Shown: positions 19,501 to 27,881 of the stretch, one piece after another
Layout: every line of letters starts with the position of its first letter
Numbering within the stretch: the stretch's first letter is position 1
IMG/VR virus record: IMGVR_UViG_3300010354_000154
Coordinates: 1-45,317 of that record
Reading direction: 5' to 3' (one strand)
DNA from: a virus
Length of the DNA: 45,317 bases
Made by a program: the position numbers and the translations under genes
The notes under the pieces: model-generated
Told to the model about the DNA's origin: nothing
What the model saw: only the letters and a program-made list of their open reading frames with translations
Databases searched by the model: none

Positions 19501-22500
19501 TGCTTAATCTTGATAAATTTGTTTTTATTACACTAACTGCATCCTGGATACCTAAATTTTTCATATAATCAATTATGAAATTAAGATATCCCACACTGTA
19601 TTCAACAGTAGAATCAAATTGATAACCGTTGACTTTTATTGCAGTTGGAGTAATATGTTGTCCGCTATCACTTAAAACAAATTGTGAAGTAATGTAATTT
19701 CTATAATAATTGTCAATATCAATTAGCAACGAAAAAAACATTGCAGGGCGCATGAGAGACATGGCCAATACTACTGCATAAGGATATTCGCTGCTTTTTC
19801 GCCAGGCACTTTCTGCAGGTCCAATGTCGCCCACAGCATAGCTGGCGTTAGCTTTTGAACTATCAAAATCTACTACCAATATATCTGAAGGGTCAATTAA
19901 ATTGCCAGATTCGTCTACAGGAATAAACTTTTGTAAATTTGGGCGTTGATATCTGATATCAAAGCCAGCTCTTTCGCCGGCGTGAATATATCCCAAACTT
20001 AAATCACTCCATAATAATGCATTACCACTCGTATAAGGAGCAGGACCGTATCTATCGTTCCAATAACTAGGTTTAACTGAAAAACCTAGCATTTCCCATG
20101 GGTGTGTATGTGGTCTTTCAGTATCATAAAAATATCTGTAGATTGATCTCCAGGTACCTGGTAAAAACTCTCCGTTGACTGTATCTCTAAATTTCTTGTA
20201 ATTCCAGGTAAATGGGTCAGATGCAACGAAGATGTTATTTGTGTTAAAATCTACTTTGTATGTTCCTGCCCAAGTTAAAAACATTGAACTAATAATTTGA
20301 TTATACTCAGCTAGAGTGTAACCGGTGTTTCTGAATTTTCCAGGAATATGATCATAAAAATTAAAATTATTACTATTATAAGAAATCTTTATATTATTGT
20401 AGATTCTTCTTTCTAATTCTAATAATAAATCATCTCTAAAATCACCAAAACAAGGAGTAATACTGCCGTCGTGTCCTTGTAAAACCTCTACTGGCTCTGC
20501 ATCTCTATAAGTGTTATCAAAAAATATTTCAGGAACATACTTGGGATACAGTCCAAGTCTAGTTGGTGTGGGAGGAACAAAACTTCCCAAGGTATCGCTA
20601 TATTCAATAATTTTAATTACGTCGCCGTACAGTAACACAAAGTCATCTGCAAAATCTATAGCTGGTCTAGACTGATTAAAAGTAAAATCTTGATCTTTTA
20701 TTAAAAGATTAGTAGTTGTAATTCCGTCAACAGTTCTTGTCAAGTACACAAACACTGCTTTATTTTGTACCTTTGTGTCTTCAAATATTTGAGATAATTC
20801 GTAGCTTCTAACTGTGGTAGAAACAACAAAATATTCCGGTAGTTGCACATTAGGCATGGAAGAATAAGGTACCATGTTACTGTCGTAAAATGGAAAAGTT
20901 TTATTCTTTATCTCGTTTATGGTGCTTAAAATTGTATCTACAGATCCAGCAATGTCTGTTATATCTAAATCTAATTTGGTAGCTGTATCTAAAAAATTTG
21001 TTCTGAATTTAGAATACTCGTTGTTTGTGAATTTTAACGCATTTACAAAATTCATTGTTGGGTGAGACAAAAACAAACTGGCATATAACACAGGTGCACT
21101 ATTTTGCACAATGCTTCCGCTTGCAGTTTTATAATTTATGTCTCTCAAATTACTATTGCCAGGGACCGCACCAGTAATAAAAAGATTTTTTTGTGCCTTG
21201 GTGACCAAATGATTACGCATCTGTCCCAGTGTAAGAGAGCTTAGATTTTCATTCTCTCCATTGATATCCAAATTCAAAGGCACTTCGTAATGTGCATTCT
21301 TGAGAACTTGACTACTGTTATAGATCAAGGCAAAGACTGAATCGTTGACAGTTAGTAAATCTTCGTTAATTAAAATTGCATACTTGTCAACAATTTTTGT
21401 TAGGGCAAAATTATCGCTGCTAACAAATTTATTATTAATAAAAATTTTAATATTTGGTGAATCTTCACTTAAATCTGGTAATCCGTCTATAGGAAATAGA
21501 TTGGTTGACCCGTCATAGATAAAGTCATAAATTTGAAACTGTTTACTAAAACTGTCTGAAATATTCCAAATATTTTGTCTAATAGAAGTTGTTCTATCTA
21601 GATTTTTCTGTAACAGACCCGAGTTTGAACTTACAGTACCAGAGGTTCCGCCAGAGGTTATATACTCAAAAGTATCTTCATCAAAATTATTAACAAATTC
21701 TATGTCGCCTTGTGCTACGAAGTTTTTATAGCTCAAGGGAAAACCCAGTACCGGATCATTATTTCCTGTACCTACTTTATATGAAAAAATCTTAGTTCCA
21801 GCAAAACTTGATCCCGGGTAAGTGGAAGTACCTGCCAAACTTGTTCCATTTGAATCAATAATATCAAACAACGGAGACTGATTAATGCCTGTTTTTTGTT
21901 GCGCAGGCAACCAACTAGATCCATTAAAATACCAAGACTTTCCTCCGTTGTCCCCATTCTGCACAATGAGAACATGACCAGCACCAACATCAGCGTCGTC
22001 GGCTTCCTCTATGTAAGCTTTATAAACTACCGGATCCGGAAGCACTGATTCTTGAACAATGTCAAATACATAAATTTTGTTCTTGACTTGTAAATTTTCA
22101 TCATTTGAAAATATTACTCGGTCACCCACTGTTAAAGTTACCGAAGATGATCCTACAGTAAAAGTTTTTTGTGTAAGCGAAGAAGGATCGCAAATTGCCC
22201 CTTGCACTTGTGTAAAGGCGCTTGTTATGACCGTATCTAATATTTGTACAGGTTTTTTTGCCAATGACCCATAATTGTATAACTGTAAATCTGCATCAAA
22301 TTCAATGATTGGTCTTTTTGCTCTATAATCTTGATTATATATAGGAGTGGTATCTAAGTATTCTGCTGTTTTTGTAATAATGTCTACATGAAACCATCTA
22401 TTGGTTCTTGTCCAAGCATTAAGATCAATACTAGCTCTATTAATGGATATGTAATCAGGATTACTTACATCGTTATCTAACTCGTCTGCTGTTAGATCTG

Positions 22501-23977
22501 ATACAAGTATTAGTCTAATACCACTACCTACTCCTTCAACATAGTATGTTTTATTTTGGTATGCTTCGGTCGCAGTTGAATCAAAAGTGACTTTCAATCC
22601 ATTTGTAAAAATTACCCCTTGTGGAGAAGTGTAACTGATTTTGCCCACTATGTCTTGGTCAGGATCAATTGTGTCTTGTGCGGGATCTACAATATTGATA
22701 ATGCCAACTGCATCACTTACAGCAGCATTTTGATAGTATAAAATATTGTTAGGAGCTGTGATCAGTGGAACTAATTTGAAAAAACCATTATCGCTATAAA
22801 ATTCTTGCCCGGCAAAAGTGTTGCCGGCTCTTACTCGAACTTTCTGATTGTCGGAGACCGGAATGGCTGGAGTTAGAATTATTCTGTTTGTTCCCACTTG
22901 ATCAGGATAAATTTGGATTAGAAAAATATCATTTTTTTGTCCAGTGGGTATAAATTCTACATTTTCGTACGGGCTTGACTCACTGTCGTATTGGCTTGCA
23001 TCATACGTATCAAATGTTGCTATTCCGTCGACTATCACAACTGGTGGATCATTCCAATACTCGTCATCAATGGTTGCTTGATTGACAAAAATTAAATATT
23101 TGCCAGTTATCTCTGCTGTTGGACCATCAAGTCCGCCCAATATGTCATTGAGATCGGCTACACTGCATCCTTGAATATCTCGATAACTGTATGAGGTTGC
23201 AAATTCTACAGTACCGGCCAGTGGCATTCCTGTCCACATAATTTGTGCATTGACCAGCGGTACTGTAAATCTTGTTACTCCAAAATCAGTTCCATTATTG
23301 GTAACGCCGTAAACTTCTCTAGTAGAGATAGATAAGTTAAGTGGATCTACCCCAGATTCCCCGGGGCGAGTTTGAATATAGAAATTATTGTCAGGATCGT
23401 TGATAGCAAAATCATACACTCCTCCTCGTGCCAGAGTAATGGTTGGATTTGGGATGCCATTCTGTCCTGTGAAATTATAGGTTTTAGTTACAGAATCATA
23501 TACCACGTTAAATGTGAACTCTAACGGTACCCCAGATGCAGAAACCGTGACAGCATCTGGACCGTTTTCTAACCAATAATATTGGCTGAAATTAATAAGT
23601 TTATCTAAGTCAATTTTTGGATCGTAGGTATAGTATTCGCTTTTAAATAATCTATCATGATTATTTGAAAGTCCACCGTGATAGGCAATTTGATTGATTA
23701 AGTCAAAATATGTAGTAGTAAATTCAATTTCGTCGGTAATTGGATTTTTAATTATAATCGACGATTCTAATTGATAATTTTGTCTGTCGGCACTGGGTTC
23801 CTGTATATAGCTATCAGTGGTTTTATAACTTGGTGCTAACTTTCTGCCAATATATCCGTTTACCTTTTTTAGATTAGGCTCGGATATCAATTGATCAACT
23901 GTAGCGTGTAGAAATTTTTCGTTCGTTTTAGTTCTAAAAATTTCAGGTAAAAATTGTATAGATTTATTAACTGCCAT
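10547..23977 (-). CDS. Giant tail/baseplate structural protein (4476 aa) with embedded beta-propeller
   Basis: A single uninterrupted 4476-codon frame between gp6 and fibre genes. Giant proteins of this type occur in tail operons of marine T4-like phages, and a role as a baseplate-attached fibre or appendage is inferred. Visible parts: an N-terminal region (SIQFLPEIFRT...) likely for attachment; beta domains of the form xVxVfVNxx...DYx...GD near residues 820, 1050, 2350 and 2620; seven FG-GAP-like repeats between about 2210 and 2970 (such as FGFSSAMSSDGKFLYVSAPG and FGQSVATNSDGSVIVVGAP), as in a seven-bladed propeller; a GTTDF...FIATGTG module near 2446-2486; a GGGGSGATA/GTGYTSTPTI module near 3640-3700; and a VFVNGEKIHYY module near the C-terminus. 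Cysteines are very few. It starts 13 nt after the gp6 stop. Confidence 0.85.
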   Translation of the reverse strand: MAVNKSIQFLPEIFRTKTNEKFLHATVDQLISEPNLKKVNGYIGRKLAPSYKTTDSYIQEPSADRQNYQLESSIIIKNPITDEIEFTTTYFDLINQIAYHGGLSNNHDRLFKSEYYTYDPKIDLDKLINFSQYYWLENGPDAVTVSASGVPLEFTFNVVYDSVTKTYNFTGQNGIPNPTITLARGGVYDFAINDPDNNFYIQTRPGESGVDPLNLSISTREVYGVTNNGTDFGVTRFTVPLVNAQIMWTGMPLAGTVEFATSYSYRDIQGCSVADLNDILGGLDGPTAEITGKYLIFVNQATIDDEYWNDPPVVIVDGIATFDTYDASQYDSESSPYENVEFIPTGQKNDIFLIQIYPDQVGTNRIILTPAIPVSDNQKVRVRAGNTFAGQEFYSDNGFFKLVPLITAPNNILYYQNAAVSDAVGIINIVDPAQDTIDPDQDIVGKISYTSPQGVIFTNGLKVTFDSTATEAYQNKTYYVEGVGSGIRLILVSDLTADELDNDVSNPDYISINRASIDLNAWTRTNRWFHVDIITKTAEYLDTTPIYNQDYRAKRPIIEFDADLQLYNYGSLAKKPVQILDTVITSAFTQVQGAICDPSSLTQKTFTVGSSSVTLTVGDRVIFSNDENLQVKNKIYVFDIVQESVLPDPVVYKAYIEEADDADVGAGHVLIVQNGDNGGKSWYFNGSSWLPAQQKTGINQSPLFDIIDSNGTSLAGTSTYPGSSFAGTKIFSYKVGTGNNDPVLGFPLSYKNFVAQGDIEFVNNFDEDTFEYITSGGTSGTVSSNSGLLQKNLDRTTSIRQNIWNISDSFSKQFQIYDFIYDGSTNLFPIDGLPDLSEDSPNIKIFINNKFVSSDNFALTKIVDKYAILINEDLLTVNDSVFALIYNSSQVLKNAHYEVPLNLDINGENENLSSLTLGQMRNHLVTKAQKNLFITGAVPGNSNLRDINYKTASGSIVQNSAPVLYASLFLSHPTMNFVNALKFTNNEYSKFRTNFLDTATKLDLDITDIAGSVDTILSTINEIKNKTFPFYDSNMVPYSSMPNVQLPEYFVVSTTVRSYELSQIFEDTKVQNKAVFVYLTRTVDGITTTNLLIKDQDFTFNQSRPAIDFADDFVLLYGDVIKIIEYSDTLGSFVPPTPTRLGLYPKYVPEIFFDNTYRDAEPVEVLQGHDGSITPCFGDFRDDLLLELERRIYNNIKISYNSNNFNFYDHIPGKFRNTGYTLAEYNQIISSMFLTWAGTYKVDFNTNNIFVASDPFTWNYKKFRDTVNGEFLPGTWRSIYRYFYDTERPHTHPWEMLGFSVKPSYWNDRYGPAPYTSGNALLWSDLSLGYIHAGERAGFDIRYQRPNLQKFIPVDESGNLIDPSDILVVDFDSSKANASYAVGDIGPAESAWRKSSEYPYAVVLAMSLMRPAMFFSLLIDIDNYYRNYITSQFVLSDSGQHITPTAIKVNGYQFDSTVEYSVGYLNFIIDYMKNLGIQDAVSVIKTNLSRLSTQFTYRIGGYTDKKLITILAEQSSPTSINDSIVIPDENYRIELYKGAPLDKVKVSAVIVEKSPAGYTVSGYDINSPYFYIKPVFPSNDSYVITQSNNRAIIYRDSKNANSVIPYGYEFTTKQQVVDFLVGYQNYLISKGFIFDEYDVNLGAKLDWISSCKEFLHWSSQGWKTGSIIVLSPLYNNLKFSRQTTVVDEIKNIPYGSKILDINGKIIKKNNFSVYREDSVFSLVSLSDQTIGFAELNVVQNEHIFIIDNQTVFNDIIYAPSLGNRQFRLKILGSVTADWNGSLELPGFVYSSPKVDEWAPVTDYRKGTVIKHKEKLYTALQNVVGANEFQINSWQLLSSSEFKSGMINNLATNAGLPARFYDVDNQIYDENLQLFSNGLIGFRERSYFTDLGVDITSQVKFYQGLLKQKGTTNALTALKGAIFNNINTNIEVYENWAVRVGEYGALDDSQFIEIALDESELLDNPAPVQFVGNGVVAEPDIVSYEFSDLYKISGTWDPRIFKLEDINVSNSIEPLPSAGYVYKDDVDATIFDLNNYSTLNQYLSAIGAGWKLWVAKDFNNSWNVLRTDNLRGILFAARYNVDDLVEFVHNEQHILNVDDIVAIVGFDPRFDGFYKVNSIIDLTRFTAKLYQNLDTLIKLQTVIGNGMLYRFISMRIDYATDIVNIKPSRGWITGDKVWVDNLDYDKNWGVYTKNDSWSYKTQLTLNQSQYADFARFGSVISFSNDGLVMYSAATNTSPSVGVFQKNTVDNEWTLVSVLRSGNSQIEYLGESLSNGDNFVSVGAPQSYSKQGVVLIYKNQELQQILIDNLGSAADNFGFSSAMSSDGKFLYVSAPGANKVYCYALAPFRTSYTALYNGNGSATIFTLPNVISNATEVILTNKLTSQEFVPYKDYTIIQKSNGINNFSFNGTPSTALGLYSNVPATGGTGTNAVFDVAVSLVGPGVGIGFTVGKIYKIATPGTTDFVAVGAADNLAGTVFIATGTGITPGVPLTTGTAYTNDVLVIRSGANFTAGDTLTIAGALVGGTTPANNLTVSVVSVDNGTDVNFAVAPSSGDKIGAFISNYYYEHIETLPYSSEASSTAGFGQSVATNSDGSVIVVGAPIETINTNAESGAVYVYHRTVYQFLTDGVASTYIAPNSFNSIRSVKLNDVELVENVDYYIVANAVQFPPFGVPSKSQKLQVETNQFAFDQKINSLSGMSFNFGSALEMCSTGCNIIVSTNNYYKSDYQFGAVSRIVNVGRVYGSIVGKTSGPTVTPGHSLVINNNNVVFNSSSLDAVIAAINTLNIPGVTAEKYQNKLKITSQVVTLGYKLDVKSGVGTALEDLGLDLYETTQHIIHDNQTGEKFGSSIALNAESNVLAVGSSGGDVFVPTTFDASNTTYDNDSTVIVDIIKDSGAVYIYDLIDNPFQSFEAPSLFVLSQALYGPNLSTDTDFGRAIKLNGNTLFIGVANDDYLSFNQAGTVYLYTNETSKAGWELLRSKESRVSVDSIASVFTYDSESSEIIDFYDYIDPAKGKILGIADQELDYKENFDPAGYNFASISDVNVNIDFYWAERHVGKVWWDLSQVRFIDYEQGSIVYRNNNWGALFPDSQVKIYEWVESEFLPSQYITNGGNGVPKHINDSAYSKISIVDPDTGIIKQKYYYWVGDKTSVDPVKTNRSLSAKSLQTYITDPKNQGIPYVAALSPNSIALYNSNDNLRADKIILHIDLQKSQGQNLIHSEYELIKQGSNSQTFPQKIISKLKDSLTGFDDLGALVPDIALNVQDRYGILFQPRQSMFVDRLSALRIFIETLNLKISDYPILLLRTPTTLYSEEPLPTSGFDSQVDSFLELSYLDPNLLVDGYKVLVPVDSENDNKWVIYSYDAAQQEFVAFRIQYYKTTLFWNSVDWYDSNFEIGSNLTYVVPTYSDIQGLTLKENDIIKVLDNGNGQWLIYTVTDQLALQLMAAQNATLVFDESIYNSGLGSGFDTDLFGALGFDSQIGQELNAIFNSVYNEIFINDLLILFNELFFAMITYILGEQKQPDWVFKTSFIDVFHNLRKLEQIPNYVKDDQTFYENYINEIKPYRTKLREYLPIYDNLDTASGNWTDFDLPSRYSVDEAKFTVPSDEETLSTVEPYTNWYNNYTYKITDYIIGNVGLNYSLAPNIEITGGGGSGATAITTVNLSTKQITGVIITNPGTGYTSTPTITINGVGSGAIIYPLLKNEFYSPQSNLSYNLVRTTNSTLKFDRILYSSNVIPFVNDAANIQIYPTVISGNAASGNLYIVSGNIVSYNREAFLVNSQIGTADPFDYTKVTKIDSGNVLLKATDRIKTYYSPGAGMLSKNYSSLMSGIEYPGVLIKGPGFKANSFQISGNTFSFNYTGLTITSGNVEQFDFVKLGFELDQSIRIDGNYSFDFKNNGYFKIISVDRDSMTLSGEIVETTYRMLLDNPVTVYAGNVITQSNTLGNAYVLTNAVNSRYIDVVHSVTGFRQVVSVPVDSEIFPVVSVGTPEYIYIDGVLTSSNVQELYTGGNANVTISYLDLETSVLDSNIYSTYTDSSLGIRPEDINIVGGAYVDTYSSHAPEELIPGRIFDTLEMRVFTNNTSNTATYGFRVFHPMNRNPEFTRISANNTVSLTSNLAISDSYVFVDNVEDLPKPNPAAGVPGVVFVNGEKIHYYQHYTAGDIASAVPWSANVSYPVGTLVDVDIGVLFSNVQSNVGGVEFNVRAFTSAYSAELSSSSVEIFIGNVFTISGSQLNGTNGVNDATITVDTDGLKVFYTATGTPAQFNTIYTTTGNIYANSNIYLSSSNLFPVYANTITQLHRAVDGTGASGVIITGNLVTDSSQAQLIPNSQIFVSNTISGNITTTSNVTYRLLLNANITVNTGDYITQFANTGNARVLQSVTNANVVAVDFVTGIFQTAANTATRINLVSLTTGISSTNANIISLTPLGSINANGNIVLNSVKILQSNIWEQFSTTIENSTTPGAQFIRAEPSYTP

Positions 23978-23990
23978 TTTTTATCCTATA

Positions 23991-26900
23991 TCATTGATTA
24001 ATTTGTCCAGCAGTTATTGCACTTATGATTTGGACATTATCAACTGTTGCTGCACTTGTCAATATTTCGTTTGGTTCTGCATTAATTTGAAACAGAGTAC
24101 CAAACGACGATGTAGAGTTGGTTGGAACAATAATAATGCTGCTAACATAAGGAACCAGAGTATTATGCAAGTACGTACTGAGTTCACTAAAGTAAAAACT
24201 TTCGCCAAAATCCCAATTTGCGATGTCAAAATAATCATTCAATGCAGAAATTACCTTACTCTTAACATCATTGTCTGTAATTGCAATCAAAGGATTCTTG
24301 ACTATTTTAAATGTGGCTCTAAGTGACGGTGTTGCTTTATCTCCAAACAACGGCTTAAACACGCCGGAGTTATAGATAATACTATCGCTGATAGATTTGT
24401 AACTTTCAATTGATCCAAATTCCAATCGTAATTCTTCATTTGTCATCGGAGTAGGTTCTGTCAGTCTGTTACTTGTGTCTCTGATATAAGCATAGTAATC
24501 GTCACTGTAAGATTTAGGTAACAAGTATAAATCTATCAAGTTGTTAGGACTGGGGTCAATTCTTCGATTGTTTGGTGCATTGTGAACATATTGGAAAAAT
24601 AATTCTGATCTACCTACATTTGCAATGTAATCTGTGGTTTCGCTCAGTGATGTCCCCAACGACACAAAAAATTTGTCCTCGGCTGTGGCATAAAAAACTG
24701 TGTCTGTCGGATACAAATTAATATTAGATAGTATACTTGATTCTGTGCTGTAGCTGGTTACCACACTCAGTGTGTCAATTGGGTTATAACGTGAGAATTC
24801 GTATTGATCTGTTGTTTTTTGGAAAAAAACATATTTGTTTTGTGAATTAACTGATGGATTCACTAACGTCAAAAACAAATCTGGGTCGTCTGGCACTGAA
24901 TCTATATTGTCATCCGGGAACGTGACATTAATCTTTCTGTTATCTTCGTAACCGTCTGATCCTACCACATTGCTCCATACTCTAAAAGTTTTACTGTAAA
25001 ATAGCGGGCTCGAAGAATCTGGTTTAGTATTTGTTCTTAATACTTTTATTGAATCTTGTCTAGTGGCCGCAGTTCTGCTGTCGTATACCTTTACATCTGG
25101 ATCAAAATAAAATCTTGTTTCTAATACACTCTGGAAAATATAATTTATTCCGCGACTTTCAATTGAATAAGCACCGGATGCATAACTTAATTTTATAAAC
25201 CAGCTTGCATCTAATCCTGTACCAGATGTACTTCCAGCATTTGCTAAACTAAAATCAGAATTTGATAAATTGGCCGAGTCTATGATTTTCCAATCTTGAG
25301 TGGTCAGATCGTATCTTAATCCAAAAGTTTTAAAACTTAGAATATTGTTTTTAATTGTGTCCGAGAAGGCATCTGCCCAATCAATTGGAAAATATGGAAT
25401 TACAACTTCAATGATAGCGCCACTGGGCAAAAATCTGCTGATAGTGGCTTCGGCCGACGGGCCCAAAGTATTATCATAACTTATCACACTGGCCCAGACA
25501 GTAGTCTTTTCGTATTCAGTGATTACTGTTCCTGTTTGTAATCGGTTTTGTGCATCGAAATATTTGCCAGTTGGTGCTGTAAATTTTATCAAGGCCCCTT
25601 GTGTTAGATAGGTGTAGTTGGGGCTACTGAAAGTTCCTGTTGATCTTCCATTTGATTCTGAAATCACGCTCCATGCTGCCAATCGCTTGACTGTGCCCGA
25701 ACCGGTGCCTGTTGCAGTTGCAATAAATTTAGCACCTACACTGTTAGATAAAGAACCCACAGTGGTAAATTCTGTAGTACCCAATGAAACAATTTCATAA
25801 GCTCTACCCGCCACCATTGCACTTGCTGATTCAATTGAGCCTTCTACTGCAAATCGTGTTGCTGAATCGTAGAACAGATGTCTAGTTGGGATAGACGCAA
25901 TAAGAGGTTTGATTTGATTTTGAATTATAAAATTTACTTCTGTGCTACTTGTAAATTGAAATGACGAAGTTTGTGTATAATTTTCTTTGTACACAATTCC
26001 ATCTTGAGCAAAAATATTTGTACTCGAATATCTACCAGTTGAATCAATCACGTCAAGGTAACGACTGATACCAGAACTTGCTCTATTGACTGCCTTGGCT
26101 TTTACAACATTATTAAAAATTGTATAGGGAAGAATATTGTAGTCTTCGCCTGTGATCATACGATTTTGAGTATAATACTGTTGAGGCGCTTTTGTACGAA
26201 TAGACTCCAAGGTCTCACGTGGACTAGAATTAGTTATTGTGTACTGAAGGCTTACTCGAATTGTTATAGTCTCTAATTTACCTTTTTTACTGAGATAATT
26301 AAACGAAATCGGCACATTGGCTATTTCCTCGGGAGTAATTTTATAAGATAGATTGTTTGACTGTCTGTAAAATAATCTAAACTTGCCCACAGGAACATTT
26401 GTAAAACTGCCATCACCAAAAACTAAATCAATTTGATCATTGGCTCGTGTGCTGACACTGTATAAATTTCTATCAGTGGTATTGTTGTAAATTACATTAA
26501 TGCCACTTACTGCTGGAACTTTTTGCCAAAGTTCAGATGGAGTACCACTTGATGTCAATGCATATAGCCATACATCTGTGTTATTAATGTTGTCAAAGTT
26601 GATGTTTACTATTCTATTAGGTAAATTGTCTTCGATGTTAAAATCTACAGTGCGCAACTCCCCTTGCTTGAAATGTAAAAAATAACCTGTGTTGTTTGAT
26701 TCATTACCTAGGTTATCATTTCTGTATAATATGTTAAAAATACCAGTAGGTGTTGGGGCAGCTTCGTAAACATACTCCTGATCGGTTGTAGAAGCACTTA
26801 CTGCTTCAAATGTAAATGTCGAACCCCCGACGCTCGATTGAAACGTAAATACTGGCAACAAGTTGTTGAGTATTCCCAATGAATATTCATAGGTTTTAAT

Positions 26901-27443
26901 TCCATTTATGGTTTTGAATGCACCGGGTTTTCCGATTGATTGTGTTGTAATTAGAGCTGCATTCAACACAACGGTAAACTGCTCTAACCAGTTGTCATTT
27001 GTGGTGTCGTTCCAGTTTATTATAAGATTATTAAGATTGGTACCCTGACTGTCAAACAAAGTCTCGGTGGTACTAACACTGTCTACTTTAAGTAATCCTG
27101 ATGCAGGAACGTTTCTTTTGGGCGAATAACTAAGCAATCTTGCTAGTTTAAGGACGCTGTCTCTACGTTCTGCTGTATCAATGAAATTTTCTCGTGAATT
27201 CAAGTCTGTCCTAAAGGCCAAACTTTGCCCTAAAAATGCAATTAAATCAATTAAGGCAATGTATTCTGAGCTTTCAGTAAAATCATTGAAATCTTCTGGA
27301 TAATAAGCTCGTAGATATTCAATCATTGATTTACGAATAGTTTCAAAATCAAAGCTTTGAAAATCGGCTTCTCTGAAAGTTTGGTAAACTTTGGTCCAAT
27401 CTTGTTGAACTAGTAAACTGGTTTGTCTTGTTGTTAAGGCCAT
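23991..27443 (-). CDS. 6: Baseplate wedge subunit gp6
   Basis: An 1150-aa homologue of T4 gp6 (660 aa), the protein that ties baseplate wedges into the continuous ring and moves during tail contraction. The N-terminal 120 residues carry the family signature: DFQSFDFETIRKSM, YPEDFNDFTESSEY, LIAFLGQSLAFRTDLNSREN and ARLLSYSPKRN. RETLESIRTKAPQQYYTQNR and GEDYNILP in the middle belong to the same conserved core. The extra length includes a short inserted module around residues 542-588 (LGTTEFTTVG...FIATATGTGSG) also found in the giant protein. TAGGAT lies 8 nt before the ATG and a GATAAATA box lies 20 nt upstream, so it is a late gene. Confidence 0.95.
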   Translation of the reverse strand: MALTTRQTSLLVQQDWTKVYQTFREADFQSFDFETIRKSMIEYLRAYYPEDFNDFTESSEYIALIDLIAFLGQSLAFRTDLNSRENFIDTAERRDSVLKLARLLSYSPKRNVPASGLLKVDSVSTTETLFDSQGTNLNNLIINWNDTTNDNWLEQFTVVLNAALITTQSIGKPGAFKTINGIKTYEYSLGILNNLLPVFTFQSSVGGSTFTFEAVSASTTDQEYVYEAAPTPTGIFNILYRNDNLGNESNNTGYFLHFKQGELRTVDFNIEDNLPNRIVNINFDNINNTDVWLYALTSSGTPSELWQKVPAVSGINVIYNNTTDRNLYSVSTRANDQIDLVFGDGSFTNVPVGKFRLFYRQSNNLSYKITPEEIANVPISFNYLSKKGKLETITIRVSLQYTITNSSPRETLESIRTKAPQQYYTQNRMITGEDYNILPYTIFNNVVKAKAVNRASSGISRYLDVIDSTGRYSSTNIFAQDGIVYKENYTQTSSFQFTSSTEVNFIIQNQIKPLIASIPTRHLFYDSATRFAVEGSIESASAMVAGRAYEIVSLGTTEFTTVGSLSNSVGAKFIATATGTGSGTVKRLAAWSVISESNGRSTGTFSSPNYTYLTQGALIKFTAPTGKYFDAQNRLQTGTVITEYEKTTVWASVISYDNTLGPSAEATISRFLPSGAIIEVVIPYFPIDWADAFSDTIKNNILSFKTFGLRYDLTTQDWKIIDSANLSNSDFSLANAGSTSGTGLDASWFIKLSYASGAYSIESRGINYIFQSVLETRFYFDPDVKVYDSRTAATRQDSIKVLRTNTKPDSSSPLFYSKTFRVWSNVVGSDGYEDNRKINVTFPDDNIDSVPDDPDLFLTLVNPSVNSQNKYVFFQKTTDQYEFSRYNPIDTLSVVTSYSTESSILSNINLYPTDTVFYATAEDKFFVSLGTSLSETTDYIANVGRSELFFQYVHNAPNNRRIDPSPNNLIDLYLLPKSYSDDYYAYIRDTSNRLTEPTPMTNEELRLEFGSIESYKSISDSIIYNSGVFKPLFGDKATPSLRATFKIVKNPLIAITDNDVKSKVISALNDYFDIANWDFGESFYFSELSTYLHNTLVPYVSSIIIVPTNSTSSFGTLFQINAEPNEILTSAATVDNVQIISAITAGQINQ

Positions 27444-27462
27444 AAAAGTATCCTACGTCCAG

Positions 27463-27470
27463 TATTTATC
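27463..27470 (-). promoter_or_regulatory. T4-type late promoter box GATAAATA for gp6
   Basis: GATAAATA on the minus strand in the 47-nt gap between gp25 and gp6. The predicted transcript start is near 27457, giving a 14-nt leader with AGGA before the gp6 ATG. Confidence 0.7.
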
Positions 27471-27490
27471 GATTAAAATATCTGGTACTT

Positions 27491-27868
27491 TTATGATACT
27501 GTTAGATTCTGGGCTTGTGCGTCGAAGTTTAAAATTAAACTATCAGCAAAATTTCCTGGCAGATATGTCAAATCAATCTGCACTTGTAGACCTTGATCAA
27601 ATTCGTTGACTATGACTTCATCGACCTGTAACCTAGGATCGTAGTTGATGATGCGTCTGATATCTTCAGCAATTGCTGCTTTGACCTCGGGAGTGAGTGG
27701 TTCATAAAGACAATTCCATATAATGGACCCAAAATTTGGCTGCATCAATTTTTCGCCTTTTTTGATGTTAAAATGATTAACTAAATCTTGTTTAACTAAA
27801 TCAAAATCAACAAGGCGGAACTTTTTTGAAGCGCCTATTGTACTCAATCCTCTATATTTGTTTGCCAT
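27491..27868 (-). CDS. 25: Baseplate wedge subunit gp25
   Basis: A 125-aa homologue of T4 gp25 (132 aa), the wedge protein that starts sheath polymerisation and is conserved in all contractile injection machines. Diagnostic stretches are DFDLVKQDLVNHFNIKKGEKLMQ, then PNFGSIIW, the family's conserved N-F-G-S core, followed by LYEPLTP and IAEDIRRIINYDPR. The C-terminal half is the usual beta strand pattern (LQVQIDLTYLPGN). The ATG at 27868 has no Shine-Dalgarno sequence. A late box AATAAATA ends 6 nt upstream, so a transcript from it would begin at or next to the ATG. Confidence 0.95.
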   Translation of the reverse strand: MANKYRGLSTIGASKKFRLVDFDLVKQDLVNHFNIKKGEKLMQPNFGSIIWNCLYEPLTPEVKAAIAEDIRRIINYDPRLQVDEVIVNEFDQGLQVQIDLTYLPGNFADSLILNFDAQAQNLTVS

Positions 27869-27873
27869 GTTAA

Positions 27874-27881
27874 TATTTATT
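27874..27881 (-). promoter_or_regulatory. T4-type late promoter box AATAAATA at gp25 start
   Basis: AATAAATA on the minus strand ends 6 nt before the gp25 ATG. With the T4 spacing the +1 would fall on the ATG itself, so transcripts from this box would be leaderless. Alternatively it is a chance AT-rich match. Confidence 0.45.
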
